From Hetaerina americana (lineage: Eukaryota; Arthropoda; Insecta; Odonata; Calopterygidae): a DNA stretch of 64,000 bases. The DNA lies in assembly GCA_022747635.1 (NCBI GenBank), contig JAKTNV010000003.1, positions 34,007,199 through 34,071,198 on the forward strand. Reading direction: 5' to 3'. Numbering within the stretch: the stretch's first letter is position 1; each line of letters opens with the position of its first letter. Positions 35,801 through 50,143 of this stretch are shown here, one piece after another. The position numbers and the translations under genes are program-made. The notes beneath the pieces are model-generated. The model was not told the DNA's origin, made no database searches, and saw nothing but the letters and a program-made list of their open reading frames with translations.

Positions 35801-37960
35801 ATAGACGGGGAAAGATAACACACGTGTTCCGAGAAACCAATACCAATTTCAAATGCAATTGAGCATCAAAAACTTTCACTTTTGGTAATCTACATTCGTT
35901 TGCTTTTTTTAACGAGAGAAAACAATTTTTCAAAAAATAAACACGAACATGAGTGGAATGTTTCAAAGGAACGGCAAAAGAAATGCATGTTTTAGCACAG
36001 TCGTTACCTTCAATCCCGTTTCAAATTCTATTTTAGGGAGGATGATCCACGCCATTCCCTATCTCATCTGCTCACGTATGTCAGACAAAATTATTTCATT
36101 TGATCGAGCGCTCTAACGTTGAAGCCCTCTTCCTTTAGCGTTGCTACTACTAAAAATGGAAATGGAACACCAGACGCCGTGCTGCCTGTCTGTCCTCCGT
36201 AATAACTGTCGAACCTCGGAGCTAGTTCCAACCAAGTGTGATGGAAAAATAACATAGATTAGAAATGATTTGAAGCGCTATGTAACAATATCCAAGTGTC
36301 TCTTTAATACCAAAACAAAAAACGCTGAAGTAAACCAAGGAACACTTACTCTCTTTGCCAAATTTCAAGTTTTCATGTTGTATTGGATTGATTTTCCGCA
36401 AGTTTTAACTAGAATTATGTCTAAAGGGAAATGGAAAAAATAATTCAGCATTTCATAAAAAAGTAAAAAAAACTTAAGCAAATTAATCGTAACTAAGCCG
36501 CTAATCCATTGTAAATTAATGCTTGAAATACGTGTATACTGAAGGAGAAAACTCATTACCAATGATTTATAAACCCGCTTAAATTTACGCTGAGAGTCTT
36601 CCTGCTCTATTTTAAATGGAAACCGATTCCACTCTAAAGCTGTGCAAAGAGGGCAAATTAATTTTGTTTCGTTGGATGCGGGAATTGATTACGGATTAAT
36701 AGTTTATTTGTGCTTAGTTAATTATATACGAACCTAAATATTGTATAAAAGTGGAGACAAAAAAATGCCAATTATAAAATGGAAATGAAAGGCTGAACGC
36801 ATTCGTGGAATAATTGAGAACGACGATCAAATGATTTCCTTTGACTACAGGGTAACTGAAACCTTTCCCCAACATTACTAATCTAAATTTGGCATTAATC
36901 GCATTCCGGAGACTCTCTCAACACCGTTGACGACATCTGTCAGAATTTCCATCCATGAAAATGTCCGTAATGCGTCGGGTAATCGACCCAAGGACGTGAC
37001 TAGCCACTGGGGGCTGAGCGAAGAAGCACACCAATCCACGCCCCCATCACCTACGACCACTCAAACGCTCCTAATCACACCGGAAAGCAAGACTCATAGA
37101 GGACGCGAGAAAGGGTAGCTACTTCCATTTTCAAAAGTCTTTAGGTAATCACCGGGGCACCGAGGATACAGAAAAATAAAAAACGTTCTTCACGTTGACA
37201 TTCACTGGCCTGCAGGCACTTGAGCTGCGATAGTTTTGCGTTGATCTGAGAAGCCCGAGTGTCTGTCAGCCGTTTGGTACCAACAGAATGCAATTTCTCA
37301 ATGATTGGTACACCACAGACTGAATGCAGACTTTTGAAAATGATGGTACGAAGTTAATCAATCAAAAGAGAGTCAAGAGAGAGGGTGAAATCAAACAGGA
37401 TTTTTTTTGGATCCTAACGGTAAAAATCACTGACCCTGGAGCACGAAAACATGCCTAGAGTAGAATATACGTCAACAGATTTTAAAAAGGTATATAATTT
37501 CTTGAGGAAACAAAAACTGGCGGAGTGCATGAGACAAAGATGCACGGTCTCCAGTTCCTTGGGCGACGGACGTTGGAATAAATCGGAGAGGACTTACTCT
37601 CGAGATTGAGAGAAACTGTAGTCTTGGGATGAACACAATCTCCGACGCAGTAATTAAAAGGCAAAGCGGAAGTCCTTTTGAGCACAGAATCCGCATTTCC
37701 CGTCCTTCCTGCATTGATTTATAGAAGACCTCGAAGCTGTTTCTAGAGGGTAATTCGATTTCATAGATCCAGGGGACTCTTTGCATGAGGTCGCAGGCCA
37801 TACACCCTCCAAGATCACATTTTACTCACAAATTCAAATGAAACATTTGAAAATTTTACTACAAGTTGACTCTTAAGTTGACCAGTCGTTTTTTTTTTAA
37901 TTCAAACGCGACATATGGGTTATCGTTCAATCACTTATCTATTACAAGTGGGACAACGGA
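32813..37960. other. Long AT-rich stretch, no gene recognised
   Basis: About 5 kb with no recognised gene; short frames (60-110 codons) do not match known families. Two B-box-like words occur: ggttcgaacc at 34,983-34,992, and gggtcgattaccc read on the minus strand at 36,977-36,989. Either could belong to a decayed SINE, but neither has a convincing A box. A purine-leaning patch lies at about 33,945-34,055. Confidence 0.5.
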
Positions 37961-37961
37961 G

Positions 37962-38055
37962 TATATATATATTATTATATATATATTATATATAATAATA
38001 ATATATATATTAATAATAATATATATATATTAATATAATATAATATATATATTAT
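37962..38055. repeat. Imperfect TA/TAA microsatellite
   Basis: About 95 bases of mixed TA and ATT/AAT units. Confidence 0.9.
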
Positions 38056-38744
38056 TTTCTTTCGGGCACACATACAAACCATATATTTTCAATGAATCCA
38101 ATTTTGTAAATGCCTGAACAAAAAACTGAATAAAATAACAAATAGAAAAGAAACAGTGAATAGCCATACGTACAATAGACCCTTGTATATAGGACAAACC
38201 AATGAAAATCGATGAACTATTGTCACCCTTACATAAATTTCATCATTACTGAATAGTTATTTGATATTCTTCAAAAAAATAAAGAAATTTAACTGAATAA
38301 TAGCAATTAATTTACCATCAGTCGGAATATTTTTGCAATCTGCTTCGATTGACTGTAAAATATGGCTATTTTTACAGCTAAATAAGATCAAACCGTCCAC
38401 CCTAGAATAATTAGTGAATTCTGAGTAAAATAAAGTTATCGGATTTTTCACCAAAGTATTAGAAAATAATAAATTCATTTATTCAAGCAATTCTTTATTT
38501 TCGTTTTTTTTCATTAATTGCTATAGTTTAGGTAGTTAAGGAAATCGAATTAAATAAATCCTTTCATCTAGTGCAGATCATTGCAAGTATTTTCCAATCG
38601 CCATCATCCCCTTCCCTGATCCATGTCACATAGTTATTTCATTTCATGAATAACGGAAGGAAAGAACCGTTTACGGTGAAAATAGCAAACTTCAGTAGAA
38701 ATATCCGAACATTTTCATATTTATTATTGCTCGGGTGATTTATT
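38056..38744. other. AT-rich DNA, no gene
   Basis: AT-rich with no recognised feature before a sharp switch to pyrimidine-rich DNA. Confidence 0.55.
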
Positions 38745-39690
38745 ATTCGCTGAGATGGGATGTTACATGCATCCTCGGGGTTTCTTTGGCTCCTTTCCGA
38801 TCTCCGTCTCCGTACATATTAGTGGATTTTTCCTTCTTTCCACCTCCCCCCCCTCCGATATATAAATGCATGTATCGATCTCCCTCCCTTTCCCCTATCA
38901 ATCACTCACCCAGCCCAACACCGCCACCACGAAACCCCTCCCCCCCCCCCCGCCGCGTCCTCCTCCGAATCTCCACTCCCGCGATCCGCGTCCCTGCTCT
39001 CCTAAATGGCAACATTCCTCGGAGATGGATAAGGAGAGCCCCATGCACGCGCGCATATCTTTCACCACCGCCCATCCTTTGCACTACGTGCCCTCCCAAC
39101 ACCCAAAAACCACCCCCTCCACCCAAAGTCCCTCCACCCGGAGCTCCACACACCTCACCTTCACTCACTCCCTCACTACCTTCCAAATCTCTTTCGCCTC
39201 CTCCCCTCACCTATCTGCCACACTGGCTCTACAACCTTCCACCACATCTCTACTCCCCACCCCACACTCCAGCCCACTCCTTCCTCTCCGTTGCCTCTCA
39301 TTCGGATATGTCGATACAACTCCCACCAATTTTGAGCGCCGCTCTACCCGACGACTCGCCCCGATTTCCCAACACCCATCTCGACATCTCCTCTCTCTCT
39401 CCTCCCGTGTCCCTCGTCATCATCTCCCCTTTCCCATCATCCGTTCCCCATCCTCGAGCCTCATCCTTGCGTCCCCATTACACTCGTTATTCGCTCTCTC
39501 CATCCCACACCCACACCACTCCATAACCTCCATCACGTTGCTGCTCCCTCCTTATCTCGCCCTCCTCCTTTTCACGCACCCCATCCGCCGCGCCATTACG
39601 TCCGCCTTCATCCTCCCTCGTCCTCCCTTCGAAACCTAATTCCCTACTAACTCACACGCCTTCGCTATCTTCCCCGTCTTCCTATTCTCT
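38745..39690. repeat. Pyrimidine-rich block
   Basis: About 0.95 kb of C/T-rich DNA with a C run of 11 near 38,941-38,951. It carries two overlapping plus-strand frames of 263 and 257 codons in different registers, plus a minus-strand Gly-rich frame. Simultaneous openness in two registers marks it as compositional. Confidence 0.8.
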
Positions 39691-41690
39691 CTTGCATGTG
39701 CTCACTTTTGATCCTTCCTGTCTGTCCTCCCACGGTATCCTTTCGCCCTTCATCTCAATATGCCATTTCGAGAAACTCCCTCACGGTATTCAACCCTAGT
39801 CTGGCTCTTATTGGAACCCACACGATCTATATTTTCCTTCATGGTCCTCCTTGCAAGAAATCTCATCCACATCATCTCTGGCTATTCTAGGAGGAGGATA
39901 TGAGGACCCTCAAGCCTCAATCTCATCCTTGAACACAATGGCCGTCATCTATCTTGACTTATATCCATTCTCTTTTCTCGTTCGCACTACCTTCGGAACT
40001 ATTATCTTCTATTAAATCTCCCTCTATCAATTATTCGGTTTTTCAATTTCCTTCCATCCACTATCCGAAAATTTGTCTTTACTACCCTGCATTTTTTATA
40101 GTTGTGACGAAATCTGTGCTTGAACCATGTACTAATGTATGTCCCAATACAAAGAGAAAGAGTCTAAGTCTTTATTGGTATCTTGTGAGAAATATATCGA
40201 ATTCTCGCGAGAGACGCCCGTGACTTGTTTTGAACAGTTCCTGAATTTTAATTGTCATTTTGATCTCTACCCTGGCCGTTATATCAAGAGTATTTAAGTC
40301 GAAATTTCATATTGAAAACTCATATTCTCCCTTGAGTATTTATCAAAAAACATCCATATATTTTATCCGTATAGGCCAGCCCAAATCTACAAAAATTGCT
40401 ATTACTCCTTTCGAATTCTTCCTCGGTTCATGACATGGAAATGTCATACGATGCACGATGTAATACGATGCACGACCTTAGCTGACAAAATTTATAAAAA
40501 CAAATATTACAAATAATGTCCTCTAACATTATGTAATCTATCAATCTTACAATAACTTATTTCCTTTACAAGTAGCTCACTTTCCATCCCACATCTTCAT
40601 CCTCGAATCTTCCAGCTTCTAGCCTCCTCCTTCCTCTGCCTTATTCATCCCTCTTCTAAAAATTTCCTTCCAATCTCTCTGTACATTTTTCCACCAACAT
40701 TCTTTCCCCCTTTACTCTTGCTTACACCTCACCGATCCGGAATCATCTTCATCCCACCTACGCACATGCATGCCAGTCTCCATCATCCGTACCCAACCAC
40801 CGTTAAGCCTTTTCCCGCATTTTCCCTTTCAGGTCATTCACCCTCATCTTCTGCCACCTCATCTCCCATTCCCATTTCTAACCTTCAGTCGCCATCTGGA
40901 CGACCTCAATATATCCACACTTCGAATCTAAGGGAATATCGGGTACACCCCTAATGGACATCCGAAACTTCAGGTCTCCAGTGGCCACATTCTCGGAATG
41001 ATCGAGAAAGTCGTCTTCCCTCGCTTCCATGTGCTCACCCTGTGCCCTTCGTTCTCCACCGCCTCGCGCGTCACATCTTCCCCGCGTTTCACCTCTTTTC
41101 CACCCCTGGCCTCATTCGTACCCCTCACTGTCCTCAGTTTGCCTTCGTCCCAACTTTCTCCACACTCCCCGCTATCTTCCAAAACTCAATCGCCCGCGAT
41201 TAGTGATTTGTTTCAGTTGAACCTCATCATTCATTGAGTCCATTCATCTTTCTTACCTTCCTCCCTCCCTCCTCTCGTCTCATCTTTCCCTCATTGGGCC
41301 TTACCCTTGCCAGAAACTTTCCCATCATTTTCAATTCCTTTCTCCCTTAAAATTCCATCTTTCATCCAACGTCATTCTTCCCTCCCCATATCACTCTCCC
41401 CCTTCCGCCTTTACTTTCAACCTCCACTTTTTTATCTCATCACCTTTACTCACTCTCAAAATATTTTCTACGGAGTTCTTGCCCTCCCCGATCACTTATT
41501 TCACCCCGACACCCGATTTCCAATTTCCTTTATCTTTAGAAACCCATCTCTTTCTCTTTGCTTATCACACAATCTTTCATCTCCTTTCGTCTTTCATGAA
41601 GAGTAGCTACTCTTGCCCTTTCCTCTTCCATTGCTTTGATCCCTTACTTTCATCTGGCTCATTATTTTACCCTAAATTTGTCTGAACAAA
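39691..41690. repeat. Weaker pyrimidine-rich stretch
   Basis: C/T-leaning in most of 39,691-40,110 and strongly so at 40,580-41,690, with an AT-rich gap between. Frames up to 99 codons are Ser/Pro/Phe/Leu-rich and unrecognised. Confidence 0.6.
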
Positions 41691-42043
41691 TAATTGCTAC
41701 GCCAGTGACATAGTCACTTTACCCTTTCCTCTTCCTTACCCTAGCATTTTTCTCAATCGATTGTATTTATTCCAAAGTGACACCTTGAAGAATATGAAAT
41801 CACAGTATTAAAACGCTAGTAGTAATTAAATTTTTCACTAAGTTGCCATTAATGATAGCATGTTAAACTAAGAGTTTAACCCAAAATATGTCTAGATATC
41901 TTCAATGTAATCCGTGGAAATGAAACTTAATTAGTGGCTGATAGTTTGCTCTTTACTTGAATTAATCCAATGCAGTTTAACTTTTAATATAATGTATGGT
42001 TCAAGAATAATATTAGAAAATAATATATGTACATATTTATATA

Positions 42044-42915
42044 CGAAGTGTGTGCCAAAACTATCCAACCTGTGCTCATAATTCCGCGCGGTACGAACGT
42101 AACCAGTGACTGCTCACGAACTCACCGGCCGCCCCAGTTAACGACGTGACGTGTTAATTCGCGCGCAGCTAATATTTGTTTACAATGCCTTTTTTGCGTT
42201 CATCGGATTTTGTTATCACTGAAAATGACAGAAGAGATGTGACTAACACGTTTGCATCAAGTTTTGCTTTAAATTCGAAAAGAGTCGTGCGAAAATATTG
42301 AAATGATTTAGAAGGCCTTTGGAGAGGAGTGTATGGGCAAAACGCAGATTAAATTGTGGTACATGAGGTTAAGAGATGTCCGCACGTCTGTTGACAGTGA
42401 CCCGCGTTCTGGCCAACCTTCGAGCAAAATAACACAGGAAAATATCGAGCGAGCCGATTGAAGAAGATCATCATTTAATTGTGCGCGAGCTAGAAAGTGA
42501 TCTTGGTACTCCGAAAACTTGTGTTCCTAGATATCTAACTGAGAATTTGGGAATTACTCGTTAATGAGCGGTTACTGGCTTCTCCACCATTACAATCCGA
42601 CAGCGCATTATAGCGGTGAAGAAGCAAACCTTGAGCAATATTTTTTGACAAAACAGAAGATTACACAATATTTCCAGCCTCCGTACAGCCCCGACTTATA
42701 CCCCTGAGACTTTTTCCTGTACCCAAAATTGCAAATTCTGCTGAAAAGGCTCCCGCTCGACGACATAGGGACGATTTAAATGAATGCGGCGAGTGCACTG
42801 AAGAGCATTCCCAAAACTGACTTCCAGAATTGCTTCACGATTTGGATGCATCGTTGGGAGCGTGTTGTTCTGTCGAACTGGGATTACTCCGACGGATTCC
42901 ACGAGCCGCATTCGG
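42044..42915 (+). pseudogene. Mariner-type transposase remnant with internal deletion
   Basis: A likely inverted end starts after TA at 42,044 (cgaagtgtgtgccaaaac). A possible start is at 42,225. The N-terminal part reads KAFGEECMGKTQIKLWYMRL then DVRTSVDSDPRSGQPSSKIT, a mariner HTH region with the GRPS-like linker. Near 42,566 it jumps to the second catalytic motif region, YWLLHHYNPTAHYS (normally HHDN, here HHYN, so the Asp is lost), followed by QPPYSPDLYP. The third Asp codon region is followed by FFLYPKLQILLKRLPLDDIG and a C-terminal tail. The first catalytic Asp block is deleted, several stops are present, and no matching right inverted end was found. It is a lineage distinct from the other copies in the window. 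Confidence 0.82.
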
Positions 42916-43159
42916 TAACTTTCTTCGTAATTTTCAATTTTAAGTTAATTTGATTATTAAATTATTATATGTTTCTTATACGATGTGATTTTAATTCCGA
43001 GGGGGTTAAAAGATTAACTTATTTACCACCAACTCCTCTTATCTCTTAATAATGTTTTCATCCTTTAATTTTCATGCTTCTCTTCTTTTTAACGCTTTAC
43101 TAGATGCTAAAGAGAGCGCTTTATATGTTTATCTCTGGTTTTATCATCCCTTTGGTAGA

Positions 43160-44270
43160 AATGTTCCGCGGTAACCAAAGCTCAACTCTATCTTCACTCC
43201 CTCCCCTCACTCTCCTCTTTCCCCCATTCCTCGACGATCCTCATTTCTTCCTCACCATCGTTTCGATCCCTATCCTCTCTCCATTCAGCCACATCGCCCA
43301 TGGATCTCCGCCCACCCACGCCCTCTCTCCGCCCCACTCGCGCAACCCCCTCCCGCGCACTCCTACCGACCGCCACTTCCTGTCTTCCTCCCCTGTCCCC
43401 CAGTACCCCCACCTACCCATCCAAAAGGTCTCCTTCTTTCCACTTCCCACAATCGAACCCCCGCAACCCCACTCCTAAACTCTCCCCTCCCCACCGTCAT
43501 TCCCACAGATTTCTTCTTCTCTTTCCTCGGTCGTTTCTCTCTCCCCCTTACCTCCTTCTTCTCACACTTCCCAAACCATTCTGTGACCGCTTTCCAATCC
43601 GCTAACTGCCTTGTCATCCAACTTTCTCCAACCTAGCTGTCTACCACATCTTCTCCTTTCTCCTCATTTCCCTTTTTCTCTCACTCCCTTCCTCACTCCC
43701 TCTATCTCTCTACTGGCCCCTCATCTCTTCGTCCTACTCTTACATCTCCTTTCTCAAAACCATCCATTCAATCCCCACGCTGCACTCCATCTTTCACTCG
43801 TCCAATTTTCCCCGGAACCGACTCCTATCAACCCCCTCTCCTCTCCCACCCAACCCCCGCTGTGCCTTTATCTTCCTTCCCTCCACTTCTAACCCATTCA
43901 AGGCCTTCGTCCCTGCGCTCCGAAATACCGTCCAATTCGTCCACGCACCTTCCCCCCCTTCCCGACGTCATCCTTTCCTTTCTCTTGCTTCCGCATCTCT
44001 TCACTTACATTCTTCTACCTCGCTGCCTTTGGCCATTCCACTTCTCCTTCCTCTCCCCGCTCCCTCAATATCACATTTTCTTCGATCTATCCTGCAAATT
44101 ATTCTATTTCAACCTCTCTTAACACTCATCCCACGCAATTGCCCTTCAGTCATTCTCCCGCATTCACCGTCTCCTCCCATGTACCTACCCTCAAACTCCT
44201 CTCACTTTCCTCTTCTCCTCAACTACCAGCTTGGGTCCATCTCCATCATCTATCTATTATCAAAATAGAG
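43160..44270. repeat. Pyrimidine-rich block
   Basis: About 1.1 kb of C/T-rich DNA. The frames (101-124 codons) are low-complexity Pro/Ser/Leu/Phe. Confidence 0.75.
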
Positions 44271-46789
44271 GAGTTCGGCCAAGGTCCCCTCGGAGCATCA
44301 TCCACAGAACGATGTGTCATGGCACTCTTCAGAAAAAAAAGAGATCAAATATCCTCAAAAATAGTACTAATGGCGCAGAATTAAGCGTCCTTCAAAACCT
44401 TTTCATGTTTCTCTAAATTCATGCGACAACTCTCATCGGTTGAAATTGAGAGGTGATTGCAGTGACGTAATTAAATTCCGAAATAAAATGTCGAAGTACC
44501 GATTATTTTTTTTCACAGGTAGGTTTCCGTTTTGCACCCAAAATGTGAAATGAAATGGAAGTGTCGAAACAAGGCTTTCAGGAGCTTTTAAAGCCCGTGG
44601 TGTTCGTTACATTTTCATCCATATCATTCCTTCCGTTATGAACTAATACATAGTCCTTTTCAACAGCTTTTATGTGCATGCATAGCTGGCTTAATAGTTC
44701 GACTAAATGATTGAATCAGGCATTAGAACGACACGGGGAATCTCTTCAGAGCAGTTGTTGACATTAAGAATGTAATTTTGTGACTTCTGGTGGAGAGTGA
44801 GAAGGAAATCTATTGACCATAAACGCAAATAAATTTCATGTTCTCAGAAATATTTCTTTATAATCATTTTGAACGTCTTGACGAATTCAAAAGAGTTTTA
44901 CATCCATAAAAGGCTTAACATTTTTGTCCGCCTACCCGAAGATATTTTCATGTTCTATTGACTCAAAAAGGTTTTCGGCCTTATTTTGGGGGAGGACGAT
45001 TTGGAGATTGATGCAATTGTACTCGTAACACGTTATAGTCGAGGCTTGCTGTCGGAAACAAACAGAGCACCTTGAAATTTTAAACCATTATCAGTTATAA
45101 CTAAAAAAACTCTCTGGAAGAGTACAATGATTTTAATCCCAGTTTCATACTATCACCGTGAAGAAAAGGTCAATGCTGTCAATTTTGCAACTTTTGCATG
45201 GTTAATACATATATTTTTAATTTTCAGTAATCTGAAATAATTTTTAAGTCCAGGAGTGGGGTAAACAAACGTCAGACAAAAGCGCGACGTTGCTTAACCT
45301 GGAAGTAGTCTTTCCGTTTCGAAAAGCTGGAAAGAGATTCAACCGATTTATAATTTCTAAATTAATGAATTCCCATTTCAAAGAGTACTAAACAATAAAT
45401 TTAATTTCACTAATTACGTTGGACTAAATTTTAAGGTTTTGTACGAAAGATGGATAAAAACTATAACATATCTGAAATAAATAGGTGTCAAAACTCTGTT
45501 GAAAACATATTTCTGGTAGAACGTATAACGCTTAGTGTCACATTTTACGAATGAAATAGCAATCGATTAACAATTTAATTAATTTCTCGATGGTATTCCG
45601 CCAGGGATTGGCAACTGCTCATCGTGCATACACGTCTCCTATTTTTTGGTTTTCGAAAAAGTGATATCTCATGCATAGATTTTGCTGGATTTCCATTAAT
45701 AAGGATTGTTTTTTATTTAAATCATCAGTATCTGCATCCTCTGCGTTGTGAATACCTTTCCCGGAATTAAATTGCAGCCGATGAAGAAATCACCAAAGTG
45801 CCTCAAAATTTTACGTTTGTATTATTCTCACCGGTAAAGGTCCCACTACAAAACATTGTCAAAATGTCACAGTTTAATATAGCCTTGTATAAAAATTGCA
45901 CTGTCGGAATATCAATCGAAGGAATGGTAATTCCTATAAAATATGGCTATCATTTTAATTACTGCATGAAATGAAAAAGTGTCTCTTTTCAACAAGGAAA
46001 TTGGTTTTCGCAATCATGAAAAATACATATACACGATAATTCCTGTAAGTGCAGTGAAGAGGATAGCGTGATAGTTATTTTTCCTTGGAAAATCAGGTAT
46101 TCCATCTGTTCTTTCTCCTCCATCTCACTTCAAACACTACTTCCCTGTCTTTACCCCACTCCCCCCCACCTGTCCCTCTCGTCCTCCCTCCAAAGATACG
46201 CTATTCCCTCCTCAGTCACCTGATCCCAGCCCGTCCTCCTCTTTCCACTTTATTTTCATTTTTCATTCGCTCCAGTCGAGTAATCCCTCTCGGCCTTTCT
46301 CTGTCATAAATAAATTCAATTTGCTCAGGTTTCGCCTCTCCCTTTTCAAAAAGCACAAAATAAACAATCTTTTTTTTTAATATTCAACCAATTTTCTAGT
46401 TTGATTCGCTAGCAATTATGTTTTCCGTACCGAAGGCTCTCCGATCCGACGCGGCACTGTCACCGTCATTTATTTTTTACTGCGTCGTTCGTTCGCATCA
46501 ACCTACATTTTTTTACCCACCCTGACACAGGCAACAGTCTCCTCTCTTATTTTCCCCGTGACCTCTCCACTCGTTAAAAGTTACGCAGCTATTCATAATA
46601 TATTCAGGTGCGACGCTTTTCTCTTTATTTATTTGATGCATTTAAATATTTACTAAACGCGAGCGAGAGGAGGGATCCATCCATACGAGGTTAGTTTTTG
46701 ATGGGAGAAAGGGTCACGCCAACTTAACCTCACCGATAAATAAAATTCATATCGAATAAATAAAAGCAATCAATCGATGGATGGCACTG
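44271..46789. other. AT-rich DNA with one short pyrimidine patch
   Basis: Anonymous DNA. A C/T-rich patch lies at 46,100-46,300. A CpG-containing, less biased stretch is at 46,430-46,700. No gene is recognised. Confidence 0.5.
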
Positions 46790-47100
46790 GGACGCTTCAT
46801 CCCGGCTCTCCCAGTTCGCCTTTCTCCCGGCTGGCCAGCAACCCCTGGCGGCGCCCCATTCCACATGCACACACACACCCCAGGGTCACCTTTCCACCTC
46901 CACTCCACCCATCATTCGACCTACCTACCTCCACACCCACCCTTTTACCTCTCGGCGAGTCGCGGGGCGGAGGCGTCGTCCATTTGCTCAATTTTCCCCA
47001 TTTTCCCTCCCACCTGTCCCCACTCTCACACACACACAACTTCCGTCTTCCCCTTCTCTCACCATCACGCCCTACCTCCTTCGGCCTTACTTTTAATTTG
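46790..47100. repeat. Pyrimidine-rich patch with CA words
   Basis: C-rich plus-strand patch with cacacac words; overlapping frames of 106 and 109 codons in two registers are compositional. Confidence 0.65.
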
Positions 47101-48727
47101 AAGTAGGTAAGTGAGCCCTGAACGGGAGAGAAAGAGAGAGCAGGAGTCGGTCCCCGGGTGTTGACGCAATTCCGTGGCTAGGGCTGGGAAAGCATTGACA
47201 GGCGACACGCCACCGTTGTCACGGAAGTGACGCACGACGTTAAGTTCGGCTGCATGAAAAATTGCGCGCACGTGAAGCGAGTCAACTATAGGTTTTATAC
47301 CGTGGGAGAGATACCAGGGGGAGGGGGTTGAAAGTAAACCAAATTTTACATGTTTTGGAACGAGACAAATTCCTTTTATTAATCATCGAAGCCTGGCTGC
47401 AATTTGCCCCGGTCCAATTAAATGGGTGAGGTCGCGTATTAAAAATCTTCTCCGGGGCAGACTCCGCATGAATGCCTCGCTGCGGCAGTCAAAGTTGAAT
47501 ATGATATGGGTTGGGGCGTTCCACCGTTTACAATCATGCATGCATGGAAAAAATAATTTTGAAAGGCTCAAACGTAAAAATAATCCTCATTTGAAAATCC
47601 ATCGGGAGCATTGGGGTATCAATTTGCACCACGGTGATTGGAATAAAATGAATACTGTGACATAATACAGGTCTGTATGTCGTTTTAAACCTTAAGTCGC
47701 AAAGTAATAACCTACGATGTTTCCATGATATAACAGACGATTGGCCAATTTTTTAGCAAAAGCCGAATTGGGCAAGAGATTCTTGCGTAAAATCGTTATG
47801 TCCTATAATTGCAACAAAGTCAATTGATTGTATTGATTTGAAGCAACAATTTGGTCATATTTATTGAAATTTTATAATTATCGAGCACATGGACTCTAAG
47901 ATTATTTTCCAAGGTTCCTTCATCCTGCAGCGTCTTAAAGAATTTCAGTCTCCATTTGGAAATTTAAATATTATCACATTACGTTTATATTTTATTAGTA
48001 CAGTAATTATACTATATCTTAACTTCTTTTAGCTTGGATCTAAAAACCACCAAAAATTATTTTACAAATTCTGGATTTATTTCGTAGGAAATTCATTAAT
48101 ATGGCATTCAATGCCCGACACTTCTGCGGAATAAGGACCATTAGACTTTATTAACCATCTTTTTCCTCCTCTATTTTCCTTTAAGTAAGACATGACTAAT
48201 AAAAGTTAACTTTAATTATTGTTTAAATACCAATGCTTTACAAAGTTAATGGTCATTACATGTCTCAGGAATAGTAGTCCTCGAATTAGTCCTTATGCTA
48301 GGATACCCTGCTTTGAAATCCGTAAAAATTATTATCCAACGCTACGATTCATACTCAACATCCATGAGTTTTACATTCCTCTTTAATCATATCGTAACCG
48401 TATTAATGTAGTTTCAGGAGTGACTTCTCAGTTGAAACTAAAATTTTTTACCTCTCCCAAATGTAATAGTCTTTCATATCAATAGCGAATCTTGACCAGA
48501 GTAACATTTCGTTTCTTTCACCGAACTCATCTCCCTCCAAGCTACTTCGCTTTTCTCGTTTTCTCCGCCGTTAAAGATTTCTCCAATTTCCCCCTATCGC
48601 TCCCTTTCGTATCTCCCCATCACCTCTGAACAATCTCAAGTGACAAAACTTTTACGGAATCTGATTCCTCTCATGACTATTAATGTGCGAGCACAGAATT
48701 TTTTCTAAAATAAATATCCCATCATAA
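47101..48727. other. Balanced then AT-rich DNA, no gene recognised
   Basis: 47,101-47,660 is neither pyrimidine-tract nor AT-rich, contains several CpGs and looks like single-copy DNA. It has only short frames (68-79 codons, both strands) and no domain. From 47,700 it is AT-rich. Confidence 0.45.
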
Positions 48728-50083
<1,356 letters not shown>

Positions 50084-50143
50084 CCACAATTTTCAACTGG
50101 TCGGTCAGATTCATTTTATAGTGAGGGTAGAGCTTACCTAGTA

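Noticed and set aside
36977..36989. gggtcgattaccc as a SINE B box on the minus strand
   Set aside because: No A box at a suitable distance and no second copy seen.
37472..37801. 109-codon minus frame in balanced DNA
   Set aside because: No recognised domain, no second line of evidence such as splice sites or family motifs; a second minus frame overlaps it.
38735..39639. Overlapping 263- and 257-codon plus-strand frames
   Set aside because: Two registers open at once over C/T-rich DNA, with no recognisable motif in either.
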